Assembly: GCA_947034885.2 (NCBI GenBank)
Contig: OX344751.2
Span: 16,926,001-16,990,000, forward strand
Length of the DNA stretch: 64,000 nt
Direction of reading: 5' to 3'
From: Thuidium tamariscinum
Lineage: Eukaryota; Streptophyta; Bryopsida; Hypnales; Thuidiaceae
This document shows positions 30,341 to 42,468 of the stretch, in pieces. Below the pieces are notes generated by a model. It was not told the DNA's origin. It did not search any database and saw only the letters and a program-made list of their open reading frames with translations. The stretch's first letter is position 1. Each line of letters opens with the position of its first letter. The translations under genes were made by a program, and so were the position numbers.

Positions 30341-33300
30341 ATTTTAGATAGTATAAACAATATAATGGTCATCGTCAAATATTCAAATAATTTTATTTAG
30401 TATATATTCATGTATATGAAATAAATATATATATGAGAAATAATAGTCAATGACAATAAAGTATGCTTGTAAGCAGTCTAATTATATTGAGTTGTCTTTT
30501 CCTTAAATTTAGATTTCATTTCACCATTGCAACTATATGTTGCAAAGAAGGATCAAAGTTTTTTCAGCTCAAAAGGACATTAGGGCTTCATTTGTTTAGT
30601 TTTGAGTTTCATAGTTTATTTCATTTAATCTTCTTTTGGTGTTACATCAATGGGAGGAAGGATTCCAAATTGATTGTACAATTGGACCTAGAAGGTTATA
30701 AAAATCTAATACAATGAAATTCCAATTTGTTTTTCATCAAAGAGAATGAACTCATGAACAATTTTCAAACTTTGTATGAATTGAATAATCTTAGAATTCA
30801 ATCTTTTATGTTTGAATTGAATAATCCTAGAATGCATGAGGAGCCCAAATTAATGTCCCTTATAGATGACAAAACAAGCTTGCTAAAGATGCAATACAAC
30901 AAGTTTCATTCAATTTTTCTAGTTGGTAGAAAGATTCTCAATTTGATAAAGGTAAGCATATTTTTTTAGGAAATTGACATTTTTTTGATGATATCAATAA
31001 CGATAATTGAATTTTCTTTAAATTTTCTTTTACAAATATGTGCATCATGATTTCAATTCTTTATAAAACAAATGCACCTAAAACTGCATTATGCTGCTAT
31101 AAAATATAAATTGAATGCATTGTCTCATTTAACAAATATTTCAAATGCAAAGGCATTACAATGAAACAATGGTCCATATTACAATCTATAGTCTCTATAC
31201 AATGGCTAATCCAATCCCATACTCTCAATTCCCCAAAACCCCTCAAATTTTGTGAGAACTAATATCATTTGTTTGTTCGTCAAATTGCTAATATTATAAA
31301 TACTATAATATGAAAACTTTCTTCAATTTTTGCTCACAACAATCTAAAATGATGTATACTAATATACTAAGGTACAAAAAGGTTTTTTAGAGTTCTAAGA
31401 AAAAAATGACAAAAGATAAAATAATTTAAACTCATAGTGAACAAAATAGAGTTTTAGACATGGCTAACTTTGAAATTATTTTTCTTTCAAATCACAACTA
31501 ATTTTTCTTCAAAGTTTTATAGAAATGTGTAGTATATTGTACACTACAACTTTTGTACATATACTTTTGGACTTTGTCCATTAATGCTCATTGTATGGTT
31601 GTTTGAATGAAAACATTACAAATTTTTACTCAATTTTTTTGGTCACTTTATAAAATCAAAGTGAAAAATAAGGTTATAATATCATTCTAAAATTAGAAAA
31701 TCAACTACCTAACCAAAATTCCTATTGCTATATAATATTGGAATTTCAAAATTTTTGATTGGTGTAGAAATTGCACTTGATAAGTTTAATTTCATTAGTT
31801 ATACTCAAATTCAATAAATATCATTTTTATAGATAAAATTCATACAATTTCATTAATTGGATTTAATTTCAAGGAATATAGTTTTTTTTTTTGGGCTAAA
31901 AATTGCACAAGAATAAATAGCAAGAAATAGACCAAATACTCTACAATAGTCATCCATAGATTAACACTTAAAATTTTCATCGACCATACTATGGTTGATC
32001 CATTTTTAGAACAACCATTTCTAAACTTAGGAATGTCAAAAGTCACTTATTCTTGAGCTCATTCTCAAGAGAATAAAATTAACTATGCAATGGTGTATTT
32101 AGATAAAGAAGAAGATTCTCTATTGAATTTGTAATATCTTCGAAAGTGTGGGTGGTTTGGAGGTAAAGAATCAAAGAGTCATTGAATAGGGAATCTTCAC
32201 CAATGAAATAGAGGCATGTTTTAAAAAAAATTAATCATTGTTGTATTTTGCGACAACCATTAGAATATACATCTTGCACTTAGATTTGAGCTATTTTTCA
32301 AATTTTTTTAATGTATTGCATCTTTTCTTGTGTTCATTCACTCTACCATGTTTGATCTTGAATTTTGGCTCTAAATTTGTGGTAAGTCTTTCATTCTTCT
32401 CTTAATTTTTTGAAATTTAACAATCAAACTATTACTATTGCAAGTCCATTTTCTCATTCATTTTTGGTCATCATGAAAATACAAGATTTATTTCCATGCA
32501 CATAGAACTTAGTTGCCTTGAGAAGTATAAAATGCCAACTTTCTAAAATGGTATGTGTCTAAAAGACCTAGTCAAAGCACAATTTTTGTTATAATCTTAC
32601 AATTTATGAATTGGATTGAAACCAAACTTTATAAAGATAACAAGGCTTTGGCTTTCTACAAGATCCTATAGTTAATTTTGTCTAAAAATGATTCATTGCC
32701 CTTTGAGCTTCAACTCTTTGTAACTTATAGAATTGGAATCCAAAACACCTTGAAAGTTGTTGGAAATTTTAAGGATTAAATATCTTCTTCTTTAGATAAA
32801 TCAATAATATAATGAAGGAACTTGCAATACTATTCATCAAAAATATATTGAAGCAACTTAAAAAAAAACATTGGATGAAGACATTTTTTTATCCATACTA
32901 CAATTCTACAAGCCATCCATTAGATACTTGCTGTCCATAGCATCTTTGTAAAATAAATAACCAACCCCTTATAGTGAATTGACATGCAAAACAAATATGA
33001 CAATATTCTACCTAAACTCCAAAAAATTAATGCAACAACAAAGTAGTTAATGAAAGCTCAATCAAGCCTTTATCTCATTAATTTTCAACCAAGTTGTTTC
33101 GGAGAAATCTTCAAGTGTACATGCATCAAGACAAGATTGTAAATCCATGGATTATGAAAATGCCTTCTTAATTTGTTTTGACAAAATCCTACCTCATTCA
33201 TGATATGAAATTGAGACGTTAAAATGGTGTTTTTTGAATTCGAATGCAACCAACAAAATGAAACAACTAATTCTAGTTTCTGCTCCAATTTGGAAATTTC

Positions 33301-33479
33301 ACAAAAATGAACATTCAACTATCATCTACAATTCAAGCATATTCCCCCAGTCAATTGTTTTTCCAAGTATAATATGACATGGAAATTTGGATTTCCACAT
33401 GCCATTCTATGCCATATTGTACTCATGGAGAAATTTTAGTTTTTTTTAAGCTTATTTTGTATTTGACATGGGTTTTCTT
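30341..33479. other. AT-rich stretch without a recognised gene
   Basis: Only short frames occur (for example 30463-30717 and 30727-30969), none recognisable. A small direct repeat TTGAATTGAATAATC is present near 30778 and 30814. Nothing else stands out. Confidence 0.6.
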
Positions 33480-34842
33480 CACTTTTTCTTGAAAACAGCA
33501 ATCGGTGAGAAAATTGTGTTCATCATCGAAGCAGTCGTGAGCAAAGTAAGTAGAGGTCATCGTCAGACCACACGAGAATTGAAGAGAAATTTTTCAAAAA
33601 ACATACGAGCAAGGGTACTGATCGAGGAGTAGTTACTTGCACAACAGGAAGGTAGGAAAACCATTCGAAGACAAACCTGTAATCCATGAGCCACCGAAGT
33701 CCCCCAACTGTGAATGCAACCCTCAGCTATGGTGAGGAGAGATGAGGAGATGAAGCGCAGGAGAATTTCTGAATTTTTGAACAATACAACTGTTTCTCAC
33801 CATCTGAGCAGTGCGGCGTGATACAGAGAAAGACCAGCAAAACACAAAAAACACTTCGTATTATGGTACTCATCCCCCGTGCTTCGTCACCTGCATAAAA
33901 AATGGCGAGACTTTCATTAGAGCGGGGTGCCAGAAGAGACGGTGCAGACAGGGCGTGTGCCACTGGCCAACGACGTGGAATTACATTAAAGTTTTCGGAT
34001 GTCGCGCCTCGTCTTCCGGGCACTTTCAAGGCACAACAAGGCCGCAGTTTTGGGGTCAGTCTGGAACGATCATACCACGTGAATTAGACAAAGGAAGTCA
34101 GCTTGAGAAGGCTCCCATCACTAATAAAACTTGCTCCCCAGTGCATGTCATGGAGTAGGTGTAGCAGCGGCCGCCAGCAGCTGAGTCCAAAGAACTCACA
34201 TTACACAAATAAACACATATGTTCTTCACCCAACACCATGTCAGAAATGCTCGATCATAACCCTAAAGTGCACTCAGGAATATATATAAAAATATTAGTC
34301 TTTAGGATATGATTCACTTGGAGCGCCAGGACAGTGTGCTTCAGTGATCCACTGCCACAAAAAGCCAACCAAGAACGGCAGTCCGTGTCTCTCAATCTTC
34401 CCGCTAAGACCGATTGACATACTTCAAATGCACCACGGTGCAGCTCTCGAGAGACACAACCAAAGAACAGTAAAAGCAAGCCTCCTCCAATATAACAGAG
34501 GATACCTGAAAAGAAGTCTACTCACAAACCTCAAAATGTACTTAGGAGAATAGTAATCGTCAATCGTCAATCGTCAATCTTTGTTTGCACTAAGTTCTCC
34601 AGCAACTCAAAAGTAACAGAAATAACTCACATGTACCAATTATTTCAGGATTATGTACTTTCGCGCTCCACATTCAGATTAGTCCGGAACTGAGTGAAGC
34701 TGATAAATTGCATCTGAATCGCTAATATATGCGAAGGTCTCTCAACCAGCAATAACTGGGTTTGCTAGCCGGCCTCAAGCTTAAGAGACTTGGCACCGAC
34801 AGAAATCTGCAGCGCCTAGTAAGTCTGAAGGAGTTCACTGCT
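33480..34842. other. Moderately GC-rich downstream flank of the ankyrin-like gene
   Basis: The composition is gene-like, but overlapping frames on both strands exclude each other and show no domain. It most likely contains the 3' UTR of the minus-strand gene that ends at 34843, or exons of an unrecognised transcript. CGTCAAT is repeated three times at about 34559-34577. Confidence 0.4.
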
Positions 34843-36570
34843 TCATGAAAAGGTACAAAAAGATGCTGCCTTGTCAATTGCAACAACTTCTTGACACCAA
34901 TCGGGTAGACATACCGCAAGATGGCCCAACAATTTGGATTTATCAGCTTCCAGCACTTCAGTTTCTGTCAACTTGCCACTGCCTCTAAACAAATGGAACA
35001 CAGCTGTTGTTAGCTCTCCTCTTTGCCGTTGTGATAGAAGAGAACCAGGTGCTTGACAACATGCTCTGTAAAGTGGCAAATAAGCGATTGCAACCTGGAG
35101 CTCCATGGGCAGTTCTTTGAAGCCCGAGTCACTGCGTCTTCTGAGAAGCATCCATGTCATGTAATGTGCATGGCCTGCCGCGACGCCTTCTTCGAAAGCT
35201 TGTGGAGACCACTCTTCTCTCAGTCGCTTCTTGACAAGGGGGTCTGTTTTTGGCAACTCTGCCAGTATCTCTGCTTCCCTCAGAGTTGTAACAGGATCAT
35301 CGAGGAAATTTGCATGCAGAGCTAAGAGAACTCCCTGTGGACCGCGAGGCGGACCTCTGAAAGTTGACGCTGCACATCTCACTGCATTCACCAAACAAAC
35401 TAGGTCTCTAGGTCTTGGAAGAGCATTCATCAGGTACTGTATGGCTTCCCCTTGGCAGAAGGTTACTGCCATGTCCAGATACACATATGCAGCCTCGTAG
35501 CACTTCTCCTCCACCAAGCACTGCACTACGGGATAGAGGACATTTGATCTGGCAGCTTGATAGACAGCAAGAGTTGTAACGGAGAAACTCAACTTTCTGA
35601 CGTCGCATTCCACGAGAAGAAACCTCAGCATTCTCAGCGGCCAATCCAATTTACAGGTCGCCGAGTCACAATTTCCTCCTCCACATTGGTATGAACAATT
35701 TGAAGAATGCAGCAGGGACATAATACATGCAGACTTTAAATGCAACACCTCGGGGTGTTTATATAGACCTCTGTACACAGCTCCATTCCTACACACTACC
35801 AAAAGTATCTCCATCATGTCCTGTACATCAGGAATAAAGCTGGAATTGCATTCTCCACTTTTGTGTTGCACAATCTTCCGTCCTGGATATGATATAGCTC
35901 GCTTTTTCTCTTGCAATTTAGTCAACTTGGTGTACAGAGTGACGCAAACCATCAGCGAAATTTTGCCCATAAACTCAGCTGTAAGGTAACGAGAACCAAG
36001 CGTTATAAGACCCTCAAGAACTTTAGTCTTGTCTTCAAACACGTGCTTATTCCAGTATCTGATAAGTGCGTCGCCACAAGTGACTTGTATAGCTGTCTGA
36101 AAGCTTCTGGCACCTGCTTTTGCCAATTCGCCAATGGCATCACCGAGAAATTCAGCTTCTTTCTTGGACTTGCAGCTCCATATCCGGGCTGCTCCAAGGA
36201 GCAAGCACCTGTCCAGCCCTTCCAAGTCGGCCATCTGTATCACATGATCAAGTAGATCCTTTCGCAGACCCACTAGAGAACCTACAAAGGCCGCACCAAT
36301 AACAACCGAACGCGACCGGGGGAGCAATGCATCGACAATATGTCTGTGTCCAGAATAGCCAGCACAGGCTGATGCAGACGAAATATTCGTCGCACCAGCT
36401 TCAATAAGAGTATGCAGGACCTCTTCATTGCCTAAACTGGCAGCTTGAAGTAAAGCATAATTTAAGTTTCTTTCTGACACACCAGAGTTTCTCAACAATT
36501 CAATAGGCTCCAGAAGTCTTCTTCGACATGCTTCCTCACATGCCTCCGCCATAGCACAGGCACGTGCCAT
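34843..36570 (-). CDS. Intronless ankyrin-like protein of unknown function
   Basis: A single 575-codon frame, by far the longest in the window. Residues about 36-66 (ALLQAASLGNEEVLHTLIEAG) and about 67-98 (ACAGYSGHRHIVDALL) fit ankyrin repeats; weaker repeat-like helical pairs recur near 336-356 and 366-384, so a solenoid over much of the chain is plausible. A Cys cluster (CSYQCGGGNCDSATC, 292-306) could bind a metal. No signal peptide or membrane segment is evident. The first ATG (36570) is used; a second Met follows at residue 7. The 3' end is the TGA at 34843-34845. I do not recognise the family beyond the ankyrin fold, and no partner or pathway can be named. It is probably a cytosolic or nuclear protein-binding scaffold (inference). 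Confidence 0.85.
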   Translation of the reverse strand: MARACAMAEACEEACRRRLLEPIELLRNSGVSERNLNYALLQAASLGNEEVLHTLIEAGATNISSASACAGYSGHRHIVDALLPRSRSVVIGAAFVGSLVGLRKDLLDHVIQMADLEGLDRCLLLGAARIWSCKSKKEAEFLGDAIGELAKAGARSFQTAIQVTCGDALIRYWNKHVFEDKTKVLEGLITLGSRYLTAEFMGKISLMVCVTLYTKLTKLQEKKRAISYPGRKIVQHKSGECNSSFIPDVQDMMEILLVVCRNGAVYRGLYKHPEVLHLKSACIMSLLHSSNCSYQCGGGNCDSATCKLDWPLRMLRFLLVECDVRKLSFSVTTLAVYQAARSNVLYPVVQCLVEEKCYEAAYVYLDMAVTFCQGEAIQYLMNALPRPRDLVCLVNAVRCAASTFRGPPRGPQGVLLALHANFLDDPVTTLREAEILAELPKTDPLVKKRLREEWSPQAFEEGVAAGHAHYMTWMLLRRRSDSGFKELPMELQVAIAYLPLYRACCQAPGSLLSQRQRGELTTAVFHLFRGSGKLTETEVLEADKSKLLGHLAVCLPDWCQEVVAIDKAASFCTFS

Positions 36571-38720
36571 CGGAAAATGTACATAAGAGCTGGAGCTATG
36601 TCACGAGACTGCATCCATCACACTAGACGAGTTAGAACTTATTAAGCATTCTCAAATGACTTTCCTGTTCTGAACGCAAGCCCTAGAATTGGACATCAGT
36701 ATAGTCAGCACGTCACCATTGACTATCACTAAACGGTTCAATTCGTCTGATAGAGTCTTACAGTAAGGTCGGCTGAGAGGAGGAAGAGGGAGGACGCGCA
36801 TTGAAATGAAGCTCTCTTAACAGTCTGCGTGCTACAATAACCTTGCTAAAAACACTCATTGAAGCTTCCAGGGTTTCTGCAGTGAACAGGGGATTTAATT
36901 GCGTCCAAATTACATATTCAACTTATGCCATCGCTCTGAATAAGCTACAATATATTCGAAAAAATTGTAGTACATTCTGGGTGGATGGCGCAACGAAAAG
37001 TCATAACATAGTATCTAAATCGTGATCATTAAATGGCCAACCTATATTATCGGCCAACTAATTGACTAAATTAGAAGAGTTAGTGATGATCACGGTGAAC
37101 AAGAGTCCACTCCAAATCTAATGCTTCGAAAGAACAAGCACATTCATTTCATGAGAGGAGACGCAGATTCCTTTAATTAAAACAAAATTATTTTCAATGG
37201 CGATTTACGTAACTGCTGCCATCCCAGACATTAAGGAGTGCAAACAGAAACCGTGAACAGTACCACGTAATGAACAACATTCTGAGTGGGTGTCAACAAT
37301 ACGTCCTCCGTTAAAACGAAGGTGAATGCCACCACAATACCATACACAGGGATCCACTCGTTACGGAAGAGGAAGAAAAATATAAACATTGTCATATTTT
37401 TCTAGGATCAGTTGCCGCGTTTTCGTTCGCGAGCCTTTTGAGTTACTAGTTGAGAGGTGATGTAAACCCAAAAGCGCTTCATTTCAATGCTGGCTTAAAT
37501 CATGTAACAACCTATGACGTCATGGAAACGAAAGTACGAAAGAAGCAAAGGGGATGCTTCACTGAAGTTGTTTTGCCCTAGTGGATTCTAATCGAGAAAC
37601 AGCAACCGCAACTATCGAGGAGAGGAGGTTTAATCCCTTGGCCCCGCTCTCAAAAATAGTGTGCGGATTTTGTTACGGGCTCACCACCTAGAAACAGTTC
37701 AGTGATGCAGCAACTTCAAAATCTAATCAAAGAAGTCGCACAAGTTGATACGCATTGCAAACGAAAGATTAGTTACCCTCACAAATGGAGATAGAAATGA
37801 AGAACAATCAATGATCATGTTCTGCTACCGAGTCTTAACCCCGCACAATATTCATTACAATCGGAAGGTCACACCTATCAAGAATTAGCATATGACTAGC
37901 GAGTCTTCGGTCTCGATAGCCATTGGCATACGTTTAATGAAATATTTGCGCTTGAATTCCACAAGCAAGTACACTTTGCCTAATAATTTGATACCCTAAA
38001 CTTATCATCCACAAGCTCAAACGCAATAAACATCACGAATGGCTATGGCTTGAGCTGCAAAATCAGAACTATTACCGATACTGCTGTACTCATCACAAAA
38101 CTCATAAAACTACAATAAACTTCAAAAACAAGGGGCGTCCCCTTCGAACGACATAAACAAAGATATTCTTAATCACAACCTTTTCGCCGCAAACACTGAC
38201 CAGCGCAACCTCATACCTGATTAAATCTCCTCTTCCGACACTCTAACAGCAACCGGAACTCGATGCAACAGCCTCCACCATCCACAATTGGAGCTCTACT
38301 CTCTAGAACACGAAATGCTGACCCTCAAACCCCAAACCATTAGAGCAAAAAACAGAAAAGACACAAACAAACGCGGAACTTCACCCTTTCACACCCGACA
38401 AAAGTCGGATAAGATCAGGAAGGCGTTACCAGAAGGCTAAGACGACACGAAATACCGAAGTCGCACCCAGCGCCAAGCCACATCCGCCGAGCGGAGCTCC
38501 ATCGCCCGCGCTCTCTTTGCCCAGACCAAGCTTTCCCTGTGCTTCGTCGAGGAGAAGACCTGGAGGCCATTGAACGACCAGCGGTCGAGAATATGGGCCG
38601 CTGCTCTTCTCAAAATTCACACTGTACTAATCCACCGACCTTCGGACGCTCGTGAGCATCGATTCTATAGTGTTGTGACTTCGGGGGCATCCGCTGGTCG
38701 CCGGACTCCTCTTCAGAAAA
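36571..38720 (-). promoter_or_regulatory. Probable upstream region and possible 5' UTR exon of the ankyrin-like gene
   Basis: There are no protein frames of note in 36.6-38.4 kb. A compact GC-rich block at 38.43-38.72 kb has, on the minus strand, a donor-like CTTCTG|GTAACG near 38433, so it could be a non-coding first exon with a 1.8 kb intron. This is inference from composition and one splice-like site. Confidence 0.3.
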
Positions 38721-40203
38721 CCGCTTCAGTAAAGGCCGGTCTTGCGGTGTCGGAACCTATTACCGCTCTCTTCAAACCCTCTTCTTTTGTTAAAAAATTT
38801 CTTATGCATATTTTATTCTATTTAAAGGTTGAATTTAGCATTTATTAAGTCATTTTGGTCGAAAAGCGCTAGTTGTCATCTCATAATTGATTAGAAAACA
38901 AGAATTTTTTTCAAAATTTGACATAGAGATTTAATTTTAACTCATTTGTTTGGTCAATGTTGTCTAAAAAATTAATTCCATTACAATAAAGAAATTTTGT
39001 GAGAATTCAAATAATATAGTATTATTTCAATCTATATTAACTAAAATAGTGTATTTTTGGCATATTTTAATCATATTAGACATACCACAAGGTCAAATAA
39101 GTCTGTTGAAAACAAGGTTATATTTTGACAAGAAAAAAAGACTATTAAATGGTACCATTGTCATAGAAACCTTGCAATTTTTTTCTTATCAATAGGGGTC
39201 CTTTACATTTGCAAAACTTCACAATAGGTCTACAACAATGTATTCTATTTTTGTAAAAATGCATTACATCCAAGAATTTTGCTAAGTCCACCTCCATAGA
39301 ATGCAAGAAGTATGAGTTTGTCTAAAAATTCATAAGATTTTTATGTAGTACAATTCCTAATAATACCTAGGCATTTTTAGGATTATATACACCTATATTA
39401 GGAATGTGTGCAAGTTTCTACTAAAAGAATCAAAGATATGTAAAATAGAAATCCAATATAAGTATGATGTTGTCCCTTTGACAACTTAAATGTATTTTTG
39501 GCAAAAGGGCACCTTTTTGATGTTCAATAGTTTGAAATCAATTACAACATTATAAATTTAAACCAAAAAATGGCATGATTTTGACTCATTGGATGCTTTG
39601 GATTTCTAACTTTGGTCCTTTTTAAAAAACTCTACATTTAATTAGGTAATTTTTAGGTGAATTTTTTGGAAAATGTGGACATTAAATTTTGGGCACAATT
39701 GTCCAAAGACCAATTCATCATTCTCCCCATCTATGCTTTTTTTGACATATAATAGACAAATATATGACTAAATTTGCAAATTATGACAATAATTACAAAA
39801 TAACATTTGAATGTTTTGAATTTCAATTCCCGAAATGATTTGACTATAAAATTAATACATTATTTGGTGGTTTCTTTGAAGATTGATTTTATTTTCATTG
39901 TTTTCCATTTGACTTGAGAACGACATTGAAGATCCAATTTGATCTTCTTTGAAGTCATTAGTTGTTGGCTTGAATTTTCTTGACATCGATCGCTAAATAG
40001 TTGATAATATTTAAATTGTATTTGTTATACTAATATAGATGATATTAGCTCAAATTATCATTGATTCTCTCAAGTTATAGACCATATAATGTGAATACAG
40101 TATATAGAGTGTACACGCATGATTTTGATCTATCATGTATACCAAACATATTTAAAGGTCCCACCTTCACATTACTCATCTTTAAACATTGGTAATACTT
40201 TAA

Positions 40204-40346
40204 TCCATTAAAGACCAAGTTGATGATTAGTTGATGACTTTGGTTGAAAATGACAAGTTTTCATTAATAGTTACTTCAACTACTGATGAAAACATGTCAT
40301 TTTAGCCAAATATTCATTTGCAGTCATTGACCTAGTCCTTAATGGG
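40204..40346. mobile_element. 143 bp TTAA-bordered foldback MITE
   Basis: TCCATTAAAGACCAAGTTGA at the left is inverted as TGACCTAGTCCTTAATGGG at the right (about 16 of 19 pairs), directly inside TTAA at 40200-40203 and 40347-40350. The middle also folds (GACAAGTTTTCAT versus ATGAAAACATGTC). Confidence 0.8.
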
Positions 40347-41097
40347 TTAAAGAGGGGATGTTGGACAAATTCCTCTATTGGTACTATACATATAGTGAAT
40401 ATGTCAATTTTTGGATGATTCCTATTACTTTACTTGACTAGATACCTTACCATGAATTATAGTTTCTACTATTACATTAAAATCACATTTGGTACACTTC
40501 AAAAGATTAGATAACTAACAAAGACCTCAATATTTGAATTTGTATGATCTAGTTCACTATTCAATGAAGGGACATATTTATGAATAGAAAAGCTAAGATG
40601 TCTTTTCAAGTGTTACATAATACCATCTATCTACAAGAAGAGTCCTAGGGAATTTCAATTGAAAAATTTCAATAGATTTTAATATTAAAAGGAGGATACA
40701 ACATATGGGAGGCAATAGGATCCAATTGTTTAAGTTCTAATATGTTACTACATAATATTCTTGGAACTTCAAAGACTATGTTCCTTAGTTGTGTTTAATG
40801 TTAAAACCTTTTTTGAAACTCTTGATTTCATACTTCTTTTTTAATCTAAAGGATTTTACACAATATTGTCAAGTGCTTTTGTAGAGGACCTACTCCAACC
40901 ACTATATTCAAAAATATTACCAAATGCTAGGAGAAAGAAAACAAAGTACTCACAAAAAATACTTCCAATATATTATGTACTAAAGCATTTGAATATATAC
41001 AAAATAGTATTGTTGGGAACAATTTATAAAGTATAGCTTCTTAACATTGCTTAGATTGATGATTGATTGCACTAACTCATGAATATTGATGGATAAT

Positions 41098-41101
<4 letters not shown>

Positions 41102-41141
<40 letters not shown>
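41102..41141 (+). repeat. (CT)n microsatellite
   Basis: About 20 uninterrupted CT dinucleotides. Confidence 0.95.
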
Positions 41142-41144
<3 letters not shown>

Positions 41145-41618
41145 ACCATATTATTTCCCAATTTAACTCCTAAGAGTCCTAATGCCTACTTGGTGAATTA
41201 TAAATGTCTTCAAAGGCTCACTAATAGGAGCCATAGGAAATGGATGAAGTAAATGTTGACCCCATTATATTAAAATTTCAATTTGTATCTTTTCAAATTT
41301 TGAATTTCAATGTAAAAGACCAAATTTGTAAGGTCATCTTCATGCCATAATATAAACACCAACTATTTTACTATTAGTATTCAAAGAGGTACAAAGTGAA
41401 TTTCCAATCAAAGGAAATACTTAGAGCTCTAGATGACTTTTGTTTTTTGTATTAAATGCATAACAATATGTAAGAAACCATCAACATTTTATCATAGGTA
41501 ACTTCCTTATGCATTTGCATGCGATCATCACTACCTTCGTAGAAGCTTACTATTCATGTTGAAATGATTACAACAAGCACACAAATGATAGGATCACAGA
41601 ATGGTATATACTCAACAC

Positions 41619-41883
41619 ATTAGGGGATTTTTGAGGCCATTGGAAGACTACGGGTTTCCGGACTGCGGGAACGCAATTTCCGCCCCGTGAATAAGAATCC
41701 TACGTGGTTGAGAGAGTGCTACATCATTTTTTAATTTATTTTTTCATATTTCAAGACCCAAGATTTTTTTATTTTAATTTTCTTTTGGATAAATGCTGGC
41801 TTCACAACAACCAATAGATACAAGAACAATTTCAGGGTACAACCCCAAAACGGCCCTTTGGAGGCCTCAAATCCCCTCTAATG
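41619..41883. mobile_element. Inverted-repeat element, GGGGATTTTTGAGGCC ends
   Basis: ATTAGGGGATTTTTGAGGCC at the left is inverted at the right as GGCCTCAAATCCCCTCTAAT, with an extra TC. The interior has a short GC-rich patch (41650-41700). A relative with AGAGGATTTTTGGCTG ends lies at 53071-53393. Borders are probably TA. Confidence 0.65.
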
Positions 41884-41997
41884 CCATCCTTTGGCTCCCA
41901 TTGCTCATCATTCAATAGACTTTCCATCACCTTCCATACTCATATTCTAGGTGTTAAAATTAAGGCAAATTATGGGTGCTCATATCTTAGCCCTTAA

Positions 41998-42212
41998 ATA
42001 CTGAAGCAAACATCTCATGTCCAATGAATGACAAAGAATCTTCTCTTGCAGGACAGAAAAGCAACTATTCACCTTCAAGATTAGGGGTGGAAAGAGGAGA
42101 CATTCTACATTACCTTAACTTCGAATGAGTATATTTGAATTATTGAAAGTAGATGATGTCACACAATATCAAAATGCATGATTTCCATTGCTACCAGTCC
42201 GTCGTTCAAGGG
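41998..42212 (-). mobile_element. 215 bp TTAA-bordered element (family P1)
   Basis: Read on the minus strand it begins CCCTTGAACGACGGACTGG, matching 2567-2778 and 10340-10552. It is flanked by TTAA at 41994-41997 and 42213-42216. It ends 257 bp from the VTT gene stop codon. Confidence 0.8.
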
Positions 42213-42468
42213 TTAATAATGTTATGACTCTCGGAAAGAGACCAAGTGCTTCTGAGGAGTGTAATGAAAAAAGAAAAGAATAAAAGCTGACACTTCTACA
42301 GAGGAATACACAATAAATCGATCACACATGCTGACGCAGATAGGAGTCTGAAACAGACACAGTAGTGCTAGGTGAAGCAATATGATTCATCATATTACAT
42401 TCTGAGATTGACAATGAATTCATGTACCGATTCTACGAATTTACATACACATGGCTAGAAAAAATGTT

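Larger units (their letters stand above)
38850..41618. other. AT-rich stretch without a recognised gene
   Basis: No coding signal. It contains the small element at 40204-40346 and the (CT)n run at 41102-41141; nothing else was recognised. Confidence 0.6.

Noticed and set aside
30463-30969. Two adjacent plus-strand frames of 84 and 80 codons
   Set aside because: They are AT-rich, hydrophobic by composition, contain a direct repeat and match nothing recognisable.
33727-34029. Minus-strand frame with a signal-peptide-like stretch (IIRSVFCVLLVFLCITP)
   Set aside because: A short hydrophobic run can arise by chance; both strands are open here, there is no known mature domain, and no gene context was seen.
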